DNA of 6,989 bases from the NCBI GenBank assembly GCA_934234275.1, contig CAKQHU010000073.1, positions 1-6,989 on the forward strand, written 5' to 3'. The notes under the pieces were generated by a model. That model was given only the letters and a program-made list of their open reading frames with translations, was not told where the DNA came from and ran no database searches. Source of the DNA: an uncultured Phascolarctobacterium sp. (GTDB lineage Bacteria > Bacillota > Negativicutes > Acidaminococcales > Acidaminococcaceae). The first letter of the stretch is position 1, and every line of letters starts with the position of its first letter. Of the stretch, positions 1 to 5,647 are shown piece after piece. The translations under genes and the position numbers were made by a program.

Positions 1-62
1 GCTCGGTGTCTTGCGTAATGCAGGCTAAGAGCGCTTTTCTGTGTGTTGGGGGAGAATGCTTT

Positions 63-68
63 TATAAT
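63..68 (+). promoter_or_regulatory. possible -10 box for the HD-domain gene
   Basis: A perfect TATAAT lies 88 nt upstream of the chosen ATG of the HD gene. A TG pair stands at 57-58, too far upstream for a standard extended -10. No good -35 hexamer is found at 16-18 nt (the sequence there is GT-rich). It is the best candidate in the 155 nt before the gene, but one AT-rich hexamer is weak evidence. Confidence 0.3.
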
Positions 69-143
69 ATTATTATGTTGGAAAAGCTTGCCAAAATGCA
101 TTGTTTAGGCCAAAATAAGATTGAATCGTATTTTAGTCGGATT

Positions 144-147
144 GGAG
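144..147 (+). promoter_or_regulatory. ribosome binding site deciding the HD gene start
   Basis: GGAG (in TTGGAGTG) stands 8 nt before the ATG at 156. The reading frame is open further back to the left edge of the window. The upstream GTG/ATG codons lack comparable Shine-Dalgarno spacing, and the extra N-terminal peptide (Cys-rich, low complexity) does not look like part of an HD fold. This favours the start at 156. Confidence 0.6.
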
Positions 148-155
148 TGAATGCC

Positions 156-653
156 ATGAATAAAAACGTTGCTTTATATAATGAGATGATAAAATTTTTT
201 ACCGGAGATGCACGCCGCTGCCAACATTTTATCAAGGTTGCCAGCCTGGCAAAGCAGCTGGCTGAGAGCGAGGGTGCGGATGCAGAGCTGGCAGAGCTTG
301 TGGAGGCGGCAGGTCTTGTGCATGATTGCGGTATTAAACCTGGCGAGGCCAAGTACGGTGCCGGTCACTGCACAGGCAAAATTCAGGAGCAGGAAGGACC
401 TGCGGTAGCGCGCGAGCTTTTGCAAAAGGTTGGCTATGCTCCTGAAAAAATTGAACGCATCTGCTATCTTGTCGGTCATCACCATACGTATAATATGATT
501 GACGGTCTTGATTATCAGCTGCTTGTGGAAGCTGATTTTATGGTAAACTTTTATGAGGACGGTACGCCGAAGGAGAATATTGCCAAAGCTGTGGAGCGTG
601 TTTTTAAAACCGAGAGCGGAATAAAGCTGGTAAAGACTATGTTCGGTCTTTGA
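156..653 (+). CDS. HD-domain metal-dependent phosphohydrolase-like protein
   Basis: A stand-alone HD-superfamily protein of 165 residues, predicted cytoplasmic, with no signal peptide or membrane segment. HD proteins are metal-dependent phosphohydrolases acting on nucleotides or other phosphoesters; the substrate here cannot be told. The metal-ligand set is visible: His24 (RRCQHF), His56-Asp57 (GLVHDCGI) and a late Asp127 (VEADFMV), the H...HD...D order of the family. Between them lie His71 (GAGHC) and a His108-His109-His110 run (VGHHHTYN), in the region where many HD enzymes hold extra metal-binding histidines. The start at 156 is chosen for its GGAG at 8 nt spacing; the frame itself is open to the left edge. 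A hairpin terminator follows directly, so this is the last or only gene of its transcript. HD fold: high confidence. Exact activity (nucleotidase, (p)ppGpp or cyclic dinucleotide hydrolysis): unknown. Confidence 0.88.
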   Translation: MNKNVALYNEMIKFFTGDARRCQHFIKVASLAKQLAESEGADAELAELVEAAGLVHDCGIKPGEAKYGAGHCTGKIQEQEGPAVARELLQKVGYAPEKIERICYLVGHHHTYNMIDGLDYQLLVEADFMVNFYEDGTPKENIAKAVERVFKTESGIKLVKTMFGL

Positions 654-659
654 TGATAC

Positions 660-691
660 AATGCTGTGGCTTGCCGGTCACAGCATTTTTC
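660..691 (+). terminator. rho-independent terminator of the HD gene
   Basis: AATGCTGTG (660-668) pairs with CACAGCATT (679-687), a 9-bp perfect stem with a 10-nt loop. The T run at 686-690 overlaps the end of the stem. It begins 7 nt after the TGA stop. The next gene's promoter starts immediately after it, so the two units are insulated from each other. Confidence 0.85.
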
Positions 692-720
692 TTGCTATTT
701 TGTTCTATGCTTGCTAAAAT
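692..720 (+). promoter_or_regulatory. sigma-70-type promoter for the redox protein/asparaginase unit
   Basis: TTGCTA (692-697), a 17-nt spacer, then TAAAAT (715-720) preceded by TG at 712-713, giving an extended -10. The expected transcription start is near 727, leaving a leader of about 28 nt before the ATG at 755. The position directly behind the upstream terminator fits a new transcription unit. Confidence 0.65.
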
Positions 721-754
721 AAACAGGATTAGGTTATTTTTGGAGGCATAGAAT

Positions 755-1183
755 ATGAAGGAAATTTATGATTTAGCAGAACAATATCATAACGATGGCA
801 ATAACTGCGTAGAATCCGTAGTTAAGGCGTGTAATGAAGGCTTAGAGCTGGGCCTGCCGGATGTAGCAATTCGCATGGTGTCCGGCATGGGCGGCGGTAT
901 CGGCCGCAGCGGCTGCGTGTGCGGTGCGCTGAGCGGTTCCTGCCTGGTTATCAGCTCTATCGTTGGCAGATTGGATCCGTCCGAAAAGCATCAGACGGAG
1001 GTTTATAAATATACGCATGAATTCCATGAGCGTTTTACCAAGCATTTCGGTGCTTCCTGCTGCAGAGCGCTGAACCGCCTGAGCTTCGGTACACCGGAAT
1101 ACAGAACTAAATGCATTAAGATTACTGCCGAAGCGGCAGATATGGTATCTGATTATCTGCAGGAAAAGGGCCTGGTAAAATAA
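755..1183 (+). CDS. C_GCAxxG_C_C family putative redox protein
   Basis: A 142-residue protein matching the C_GCAxxG_C_C family (about 140 residues, four conserved cysteines, a CGAxxG motif). Visible here are Cys18 (GNNCVESV), the glycine-rich stretch 44-53 leading to Cys56-Gly-Ala-Leu-Ser-Gly, Cys102/Cys103 (FGASCCRAL) and Cys120 (TKCIKI) in the C-terminal helix. Extra cysteines at 26, 54 and 63 give a CxC just before the core motif. The family is thought to be redox-active or metal-binding, but no reaction is established; members often lie near transporter genes. No signal peptide, so predicted cytoplasmic. GGAGG lies 8 nt before the ATG. The asparaginase gene starts 45 nt downstream with no terminator between, so the two are probably co-transcribed. 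Family assignment is strong; function is unknown. Confidence 0.9.
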   Translation: MKEIYDLAEQYHNDGNNCVESVVKACNEGLELGLPDVAIRMVSGMGGGIGRSGCVCGALSGSCLVISSIVGRLDPSEKHQTEVYKYTHEFHERFTKHFGASCCRALNRLSFGTPEYRTKCIKITAEAADMVSDYLQEKGLVK

Positions 1184-1215
1184 GCCTTATTTGCGAAGCT
1201 GACAGAAGGACTGAT

Positions 1216-1220
1216 GGAGG
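1216..1220 (+). promoter_or_regulatory. ribosome binding site deciding the asparaginase start
   Basis: GGAGG ends 8 nt before the ATG at 1229. An in-frame ATG at 1214 overlaps this site, and its own purine-rich stretch (AGAAGGA, 1204-1210) is only 3 nt away, so translation more likely begins at 1229. Confidence 0.7.
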
Positions 1221-1228
1221 TCAGGCTT

Positions 1229-2230
1229 ATGGAAAAAACTGAGTTGAAGAACATTGTAATTTTGGCAACTGGTGGCACGATTGCCGGCAAGGCTGCTTCC
1301 GGTACCCAAATGACTGGCTATACTGCCGGGGCCTACAGCGTTACCGATTTGCTGGCAGGCGTGCCTGAACTGGGCGAACTGGCAAATATCAGCGGCGAGC
1401 AGCTGTGCAATATCGACAGCAGCAGTATTACGGACGCGTTGCTGCTGCGCCTGGCGCAGCGCTGCAACGCGCTGCTGGCGCAGGAGGATGTCGACGGCGT
1501 TGTTATTACCCATGGTACCGATACTATGGAGGAAACCGCCTTCTTTCTGAACCTGACGGTGAAGAGTGCGAAGCCGGTGGTGCTAGTGGGCGCAATGCGT
1601 CCTGCCACCGCAGTCAGTGCCGACGGACCTTTGAATATCATCAACGCTGTGAAGGCAGCAACAGACGCTGCAAGCGTCGGACAGGGCGTGCTGGTGATGA
1701 TGAACGATGAAATCTACAGTGGACGTGATGTTACCAAGACGAACACGGCGAATGTGGCGACGTTCAAGGCACCGAATGGCGGTCCATTAGGCTTTATCGT
1801 TGGCGGTGAGGTGCATTACTACTACCGCAGCATGCGTCCGCACACACTGCAGAGCGAGTTTGATGTAAGCGGTGTTACTGCTTTGCCGCGTGTGGATATC
1901 ATCTACACGCATATCGGTGAGGACCGCGTATTTGTGGATGCAGCGTTGGCAGCAGGCGCGCGTGGCATTATCTACGCCGGCAGTGGTATGGGCAGCATTC
2001 ATGAGGCTGTGGAGGCGGCGCTGACGGAGGCTGTCAGCCGTGGCGTTGTGGTAGTGCGTTCCAGCCGCACCGGCAGCGGTATTGTTGCCGCAGGCCTGGA
2101 GCGTTGGCAGGAGCAGGGCTTCCTGTATGCGGATAACTTTAATCCGCAAAAGGCACGCCTTTTACTACAGCTGGCACTTTTGCGGATGCACGAGCGCAGC
2201 GAGGTGCAGGAGATTTTCAGTCGTTACTAA
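1229..2230 (+). CDS. ansB: type II L-asparaginase, cytoplasmic form
   Basis: Hydrolyses L-asparagine to L-aspartate and ammonia (asparaginase/glutaminase fold, homotetramer in the family). The 333 residues carry every hallmark: nucleophile Thr17 in ATGGTIAG, Tyr31, Ser64 (NIDSS), Thr97-Asp98 in HGTDTMEET, and Lys170 in GRDVTKTNT. The C-terminal domain ends with NPQKAR and a terminal IFSRY resembling the E. coli AnsB tail. By my alignment, the residue matching E. coli AsnB-II Asn248 is a Ser (near 256, GSGMGSI), as I recall for Erwinia enzymes with more glutaminase activity. Glu291 probably matches the family glutamate contributed by the neighbouring subunit. Unlike E. coli AnsB there is no signal peptide: the first beta-strand begins at residue 8, so it should be cytoplasmic. 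It is the second gene after the redox protein and ends in a strong terminator. The symbol is by similarity to the type II subfamily. Confidence 0.95.
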   Translation: MEKTELKNIVILATGGTIAGKAASGTQMTGYTAGAYSVTDLLAGVPELGELANISGEQLCNIDSSSITDALLLRLAQRCNALLAQEDVDGVVITHGTDTMEETAFFLNLTVKSAKPVVLVGAMRPATAVSADGPLNIINAVKAATDAASVGQGVLVMMNDEIYSGRDVTKTNTANVATFKAPNGGPLGFIVGGEVHYYYRSMRPHTLQSEFDVSGVTALPRVDIIYTHIGEDRVFVDAALAAGARGIIYAGSGMGSIHEAVEAALTEAVSRGVVVVRSSRTGSGIVAAGLERWQEQGFLYADNFNPQKARLLLQLALLRMHERSEVQEIFSRY

Positions 2231-2251
2231 AAGATAAACAGCATAAAAAGC

Positions 2252-2292
2252 AAAAAAGCTATCAGCGGGCAAAGCCCGGTGATAGCTTTTTT
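2252..2292. terminator. bidirectional rho-independent terminator
   Basis: A long inverted repeat: AAAAAAGCTATCA (2252-2264) pairs with TGATAGCTTTTTT (2280-2292), and the inner CGGGC/GCCCG closes an AAA loop at 2271-2273. One G-G mismatch (2265/2279) interrupts a stem of about 18 further pairs. The A run on one side and T run on the other give a U tract whichever strand is transcribed. It sits between the convergent asparaginase (stop 2228-2230) and exonuclease (stop 2309-2311) genes and can serve both. Confidence 0.93.
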
Positions 2293-2308
2293 AGTGCGCT
2301 TTAAAATT

Positions 2309-2959
2309 TTACCATCTTCTGTAACCGTTATGGTGCTTGGCACGCTCTGCCTGACGGGCGGCGCGCTCCGCTTCGTAAACCTCGCGGGCAGCGAAGAAAT
2401 CCTCCAGCTTCCAGCCGCGGTTAAACATTTCAATCAGCAGCTTACCGGTGTTGTTGGCATCATCAAAGGCTGTGTGCCACAGGCCGGCGGTGTTGACCTC
2501 CTGCTCCTCGGTAGCTTTTTTCAGACCGGTGGTGTAGTCATCACCCTTCCAGAGGCGGTAGGCCAGCGCCAGATCAAGATAGTCCTCGTATTTTACGGGG
2601 TTTTCGATTTTATGACGCTCGCAGCCTGTCTGTAGTACCTTGTAATCCTCGGTTCCCCAGGCTACAAAGTAGGTTTCGCCGCTTTCGTACAGCGCTGCCA
2701 GCTCCTGCACCATGGCAGGGAACTCAATGGCCTGCTGCATATCCTTGGCGGTTATCATGCAAAAATCCATAGAATCCTTGGCTTGCTTGGGATAAAAATG
2801 CGGTTTGACAAAGCTTTGGATGCGTCCGCAGTCGGTGAGCGGTTCGCCGTCCAACTTCACTGCGCCGATTTCGATAATCTCGGAAAAGAAGCCGCGCGGA
2901 CGGCCGACAGGGCGCTCGTAGGTAGTAAATTCAAAATCAACGACTAAAAATTTCTTCAT
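2309..2959 (-). CDS. DEDDh-family 3'-5' exonuclease, KapD/ERI-1-like
   Basis: A 216-residue RNase T/DnaQ-fold exonuclease that should remove nucleotides from RNA or DNA 3' ends using two metal ions. The DEDDh residues are all visible: Asp8 and Glu10 in VVDFEFT (ExoI), Asp105 in AWGTEDYKVL (ExoII), and His162 with Asp167 in HTAFDDA (ExoIII, H-x4-D). The FSEIIEIGAVKLD segment (25-37) and the DFEFT opening are typical of the ERI-1/KapD subgroup, favouring an RNA substrate, though I cannot settle that by eye. The last 30 residues form an Ala/Arg/Glu-rich charged helix ending in a basic tail (KHHNGYRRW), possibly nucleic-acid contacting. AAGAAGGA lies 6 nt before the ATG. It begins 36 nt after the SEC-C gene with no clear terminator between, so co-transcription is likely. 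It ends at the shared bidirectional terminator. Confidence 0.9.
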   Translation of the reverse strand: MKKFLVVDFEFTTYERPVGRPRGFFSEIIEIGAVKLDGEPLTDCGRIQSFVKPHFYPKQAKDSMDFCMITAKDMQQAIEFPAMVQELAALYESGETYFVAWGTEDYKVLQTGCERHKIENPVKYEDYLDLALAYRLWKGDDYTTGLKKATEEQEVNTAGLWHTAFDDANNTGKLLIEMFNRGWKLEDFFAAREVYEAERAARQAERAKHHNGYRRW

Positions 2960-2995
2960 TGCAATTCCTTCTTACACTAAAGCATGGCCTGCTGC

Positions 2996-4126
2996 TCAGT
3001 GCTTTTTACCGCAGCATTTTTTATACTTTTTGCCGCTGCCGCAGGGACAGGGGTCGTTAGGATAAACCTTTTTCGCTTTGGCACCTACACGGGTATTTTG
3101 CTGAGCTGCCTGCTGTGCATCGCGCAGCAGCTTGATAGTTTCGTTGGGAGTGTGGCCGCCGAGGCAGAACATACGGGTAGCATTGTTGCGGGCGTTCTGC
3201 AGCAGTACGGATAATCTGCCGAGATGGCTGTAATTGTTCCAGGCAGGAATATTAGCCTGCAGCTTCTGAATCAGCTCAGAGGTATTACCGTCGGTGTTGG
3301 AGTTTTCGAATTCATAGATGTATTGGCACCAGTAATGTGCATCCAGTGCCGCAACATTCAGCTCCTGAGTAAAGAAGTCATGCAAATCCTGATATGCGGT
3401 AGTAGATTGCAGGTAACCGTAGTGGGAAAGCATAGTGATTTCCTTTACGGTAGGCAGGTACAGGCCGAAGGGCTTTCTGCCCTGCTCCAGTCTGGTGTAG
3501 AAATCATCGCTGTCATTTTTCTTGAGCAGGATGCGGCTGTCTTTAATTGCACAGGGGTTAAAGTTGCTCGGAACCTCGGCAAGTAATTGCGGCAGAGTTT
3601 CCGGAGTAAGCTCAAAGCCTGCCTTTTGATTATACATTTCGCAGAAAAATTCCACCGGCAGAATCAGGTGCAGGCTGGACATAGCGGTGATGCAGTCCAG
3701 CAGCCATGCCAGCTGTTGGCGGTGCGCCTGGAAATCTGCGGTGTTGATTTTTTTGTAGACGGTGCGTGCTTCCTTTACTGCTTCAAAGCAGTCGTCGGGA
3801 TAGGAAACAATGTAGCCCATAGAAATAAAGGGCAGCAGCAGTGCATATTCACTGTAGGTAGGATGGAAGCATTTTTTCTCCAGGGCTGCTTCGAAGGCCT
3901 GAATGTTTTCATCCGGCATAATAGCAAAGCGTTTTGCTGCAATTTCCGGCTTTTGCATTTCTGTGCAGATTTTTTCTGCCAGCTCGTCCTTTTTGAGCTT
4001 GCTGTAGGTGAGGCAGAGCTGACGCGCTGCAAAAATCAATTTATCCTTAGTGAAGGCTTTTAAGTAATCCAGCAATACAGGCTTACGGGATGGTTGATTC
4101 TTAGTTTTGGTTGTACTTGCAGACAT
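2996..4126 (-). CDS. SEC-C zinc-motif protein with SAP/Rho-N-like N-terminus
   Basis: A 376-residue cytoplasmic protein of unknown role. The C-terminus is a clear SEC-C motif: Cys360, Cys362, then GSGKKYKK and Cys371-Cys372, a zinc-binding knuckle as at the end of SecA, found in many unrelated proteins. Residues about 17-58 (LLDYLKAF...KKDELAEKI) look like a SAP/HeH/Rho-N helix-extended-helix, usually nucleic-acid binding; this is pattern reading, not a proven match. The middle 290 residues appear mainly helical, with a PTVKEITMLSHYGY segment near 225-238, and I do not recognise them as a named domain. It is not SecA: there is no DEAD motor. The open frame extends to 4198, but that start lies in the -35 box of a near-consensus promoter, so 4126 is preferred. 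An exonuclease follows 36 nt downstream. Family: SEC-C-containing, sure; function: unknown. Confidence 0.82.
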   Translation of the reverse strand: MSASTTKTKNQPSRKPVLLDYLKAFTKDKLIFAARQLCLTYSKLKKDELAEKICTEMQKPEIAAKRFAIMPDENIQAFEAALEKKCFHPTYSEYALLLPFISMGYIVSYPDDCFEAVKEARTVYKKINTADFQAHRQQLAWLLDCITAMSSLHLILPVEFFCEMYNQKAGFELTPETLPQLLAEVPSNFNPCAIKDSRILLKKNDSDDFYTRLEQGRKPFGLYLPTVKEITMLSHYGYLQSTTAYQDLHDFFTQELNVAALDAHYWCQYIYEFENSNTDGNTSELIQKLQANIPAWNNYSHLGRLSVLLQNARNNATRMFCLGGHTPNETIKLLRDAQQAAQQNTRVGAKAKKVYPNDPCPCGSGKKYKKCCGKKH

Positions 4127-4139
4127 ATTGATAGAAAAT

Positions 4140-4148
4140 CTCCTTCTT
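4140..4148 (-). promoter_or_regulatory. ribosome binding site of the SEC-C gene
   Basis: On the minus strand, AAAGAAGGAG ends 13 nt before the ATG at 4126. The spacing is longer than usual, but no other ATG, GTG or TTG in frame lies closer. It sits downstream of the predicted transcription start near 4163. Confidence 0.5.
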
Positions 4149-4169
4149 TGTAATCTTACGTATCTCTTA

Positions 4170-4198
4170 ATTATAAATAAAAACAGGAAATATAGCAA
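4170..4198 (-). promoter_or_regulatory. near-consensus sigma-70 promoter for SEC-C/exonuclease unit
   Basis: On the minus strand, TTGCTA (4198-4193), a 17-nt spacer and a perfect TATAAT (4175-4170). Predicted start near 4163, leaving a leader of about 37 nt. The same -35 hexamer and spacer occur in the promoter at 692-720. Confidence 0.75.
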
Positions 4199-4247
4199 GT
4201 GAGGAAATTTAATATACAGTTTATTATACGCTTTTCGGCGGTTAAAT

Positions 4248-5438
4248 TTATTTTTCAGCCTCAGCTTGCTGACGGCGCATAGCAGGAATCAGGAAAAAGG
4301 CACAGTAAATAAAGGAAAGCAGCACAAGCGCGCCACCACCAAAGCCGATATAAGCGATGGAAGCATGCGTGCAGATTAGTCCGCCCAGATAGCTGCCGCT
4401 GCCGATGCCCAGATTATAAATACCGGAGTAAATCGACATAGCCACAGCGGAGGTGCTCATGGTAGTTGTGCGTAAAAGCTCTGCCTGGCCTACAACGTTG
4501 AAGGCCGTAACGAAAATGCCCCAGATTGCGCAGAGCAGCACCAGCAGATAATGATTGATGCTTACGGGGTAGAGCAGCAGCAAAACAACTGCTACGCCAA
4601 GGACGGTGATGCGGAAGAAGTGATAGCGGCATTTGTCATACCATTTGGAAAAGGCTGCGCTGCCCAAAAGTCCGGCTGCACCGAAAATAACCAGGGTGAT
4701 GGTTATCCAGGCTTCATCCATCAGCGCAATCTGCTTCAGGTAAGGCTCGATATAGCTGTAGGCGGTGTAATAGCCGGTGGGGAGTAAAAAGGACATCATA
4801 TAGAGGCCGATGAGCACAGGATTTTTCAGCATTACCGGCAGCTGCGAAAGCGTAAACGGTTCGCTTTTTTCCAGCTTGGGAAAGACGAAGAACATATAGC
4901 CTAGCACAATAAAGGCTAAAACTGCGATGCACATGAAGGCCATACGCCAGCCGACGTAAAGGCCGATGATGCGTCCTAAGGGCAGGCCGACGATGATGGC
5001 GATGGCCGTGCCGGTTACAATCATGCTCATAGCCAGTGCTTTAAAGGGACCGCTCACCAGACGCACGGCGATAGGCGAGGCGACAGACCAGAAAATGGAG
5101 TGGGCGAAGGCTACGCCGATACGCGAAAGCAGCAGCGTCCAAAAGCCGGTGGCAAAGGCGGAGGCTACGTGCGATACGGCGAACAGGCTGATGGTGGCCA
5201 GCAAAAGCTTGCGCAGTGGATAGCGGGAAGCGGCAATCATCAGCGGCAGACTCATGAGCATTACGACGTAGGCATAAATGGTAATCAGCATACCGGCCTG
5301 CGCTTCCGTCATGCGGAAATCTGCGGCGATATCGGATAAAAGGCCTATGGGCATGAATTCCGATGTGTTAAAAATAAAGGCGGAAACGGTCATGCCGATT
5401 AACGGCAGCCATTCGCGGGTAGTGATTTTGTTTTCCAT
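4248..5438 (-). CDS. sotB: SotB-type MFS efflux transporter
   Basis: A 396-residue major facilitator of the drug:H+ antiporter-1 (DHA1) type, expected in the cytoplasmic membrane with 12 helices, exporting sugars, arabinose/IPTG-like compounds or drugs by proton exchange. It follows the E. coli SotB (YdeA) sequence pattern closely: FIFNTSEFMPIGLLSDIA (21-38, first helix with a buried Glu27), LLLSRIGVAFAHSIFWS (102-118), GLPLGRIIG...GWR (151-165), YYTAYSYIEPYL (223-234) and SGIYNLGIGSGS (338-349). Length matches the family. The start at 5438 (MENKITT) is preferred over the ATG at 5462, which has no Shine-Dalgarno and lies only about 14 nt from the predicted transcription start. No convincing terminator follows, so some transcripts may run into the SEC-C gene. 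The true substrate cannot be read from sequence. Confidence 0.9.
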   Translation of the reverse strand: MENKITTREWLPLIGMTVSAFIFNTSEFMPIGLLSDIAADFRMTEAQAGMLITIYAYVVMLMSLPLMIAASRYPLRKLLLATISLFAVSHVASAFATGFWTLLLSRIGVAFAHSIFWSVASPIAVRLVSGPFKALAMSMIVTGTAIAIIVGLPLGRIIGLYVGWRMAFMCIAVLAFIVLGYMFFVFPKLEKSEPFTLSQLPVMLKNPVLIGLYMMSFLLPTGYYTAYSYIEPYLKQIALMDEAWITITLVIFGAAGLLGSAAFSKWYDKCRYHFFRITVLGVAVVLLLLYPVSINHYLLVLLCAIWGIFVTAFNVVGQAELLRTTTMSTSAVAMSIYSGIYNLGIGSGSYLGGLICTHASIAYIGFGGGALVLLSFIYCAFFLIPAMRRQQAEAEK

Positions 5439-5448
5439 ATATATAAAG

Positions 5449-5453
5449 CACCT
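5449..5453 (-). promoter_or_regulatory. weak ribosome binding site deciding the SotB-like start
   Basis: On the minus strand AGGTG (in TCAGGTGC) stands 10 nt before the ATG at 5438. It is weaker than the other ribosome binding sites here, but the alternative ATG at 5462 has only CCGCAATTTTATAGA upstream and no purine block. Confidence 0.45.
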
Positions 5454-5482
5454 GACTTTCATTCTATAAAATTGCGGTGTAT

Positions 5483-5512
5483 ATTATAGCACAGCATATT
5501 TGTGTACTACAA
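5483..5512 (-). promoter_or_regulatory. extended -10 promoter for the SotB-like gene
   Basis: On the minus strand a perfect TATAAT (5488-5483) preceded by TGC forms an extended -10 (TGCTATAAT). A weak -35, TTGTAG (5512-5507), lies 18 nt upstream. Predicted start near 5476, with a leader of about 38 nt to the ATG at 5438. No obvious palindromic operator overlaps it. Confidence 0.65.
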
Positions 5513-5594
5513 GCAAAAAAATTGTAAATTATTTGTTGTGGGATGTTGCGGAGATTTTCTTTGAAAAGGGCTGTCGTTAAGGGGCAAAAACAGT
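5513..5594. other. intergenic stretch with no recognised content
   Basis: Between the SotB-like promoter and the hairpin that ends the COG3581-type gene. I see no open frame with a ribosome binding site, no tRNA, and no strong hairpin. The poly-A/T near 5515-5521 and A run at 5586-5590 belong to flanking promoter upstream sequence and terminator tract respectively. Confidence 0.5.
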
Positions 5595-5629
5595 AAAGGC
5601 GTTCTACTTAAGTACGGTAGAACGCCTTT
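5586..5629 (-). terminator. rho-independent terminator of the COG3581-type gene
   Basis: AAAGGCGTTCTAC (5595-5607) pairs perfectly with GTAGAACGCCTTT (5617-5629), a 13-bp stem with a 9-nt loop. Read on the minus strand, the stem is followed by TTTACTGTTTTT, a usable U tract. On the plus strand a T-rich stretch also follows (5627-5649), so it may block transcription both ways. It lies 18 nt beyond the TAA stop at 5648-5650. Confidence 0.88.
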
Positions 5630-5647
5630 GAATCTTTTTATGCTTTT

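Noticed and set aside
1..18. An in-frame GCT CGG TGT CTT GCG TAA that could be the tail of a gene entering from the left
   Set aside because: Five codons are too few to support a coding call, and no terminator or other sign follows.
6..155. N-terminal extension of the HD protein by 50 residues
   Set aside because: Low-complexity, Cys-rich and outside the HD fold; no Shine-Dalgarno at the upstream starts, while the ATG at 156 has one at good spacing.
1438..1490. Repeated GCTGCTGCGC/CTGGCGCAG patterns that suggest a repeat or hairpin
   Set aside because: Explained by Leu/Ala/Gln codons within the asparaginase; no regular period and inside a conserved reading frame.
1787..2149. Long open frames antisense to the asparaginase and similar frames opposite other genes
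   Set aside because: They lack ribosome binding sites and recognisable domains, and mirror the strong genes on the other strand.
2960..2995. Possible terminator between the SEC-C gene and the exonuclease
   Set aside because: Only short imperfect pairing (AGCA/TGCT) and no U tract; the gap is better read as an operon spacer.
3224..4063. Plus-strand open frames of 120 and 158 codons across the SEC-C gene
   Set aside because: Overlapped completely by a coding frame with a recognised motif and promoter; their products look like random translation.
4127..4198. N-terminal extension of the SEC-C protein beginning with a hydrophobic stretch that imitates a membrane anchor
   Set aside because: It would start within the -35 box of a TTGCTA-N17-TATAAT promoter, upstream of the predicted transcript start.
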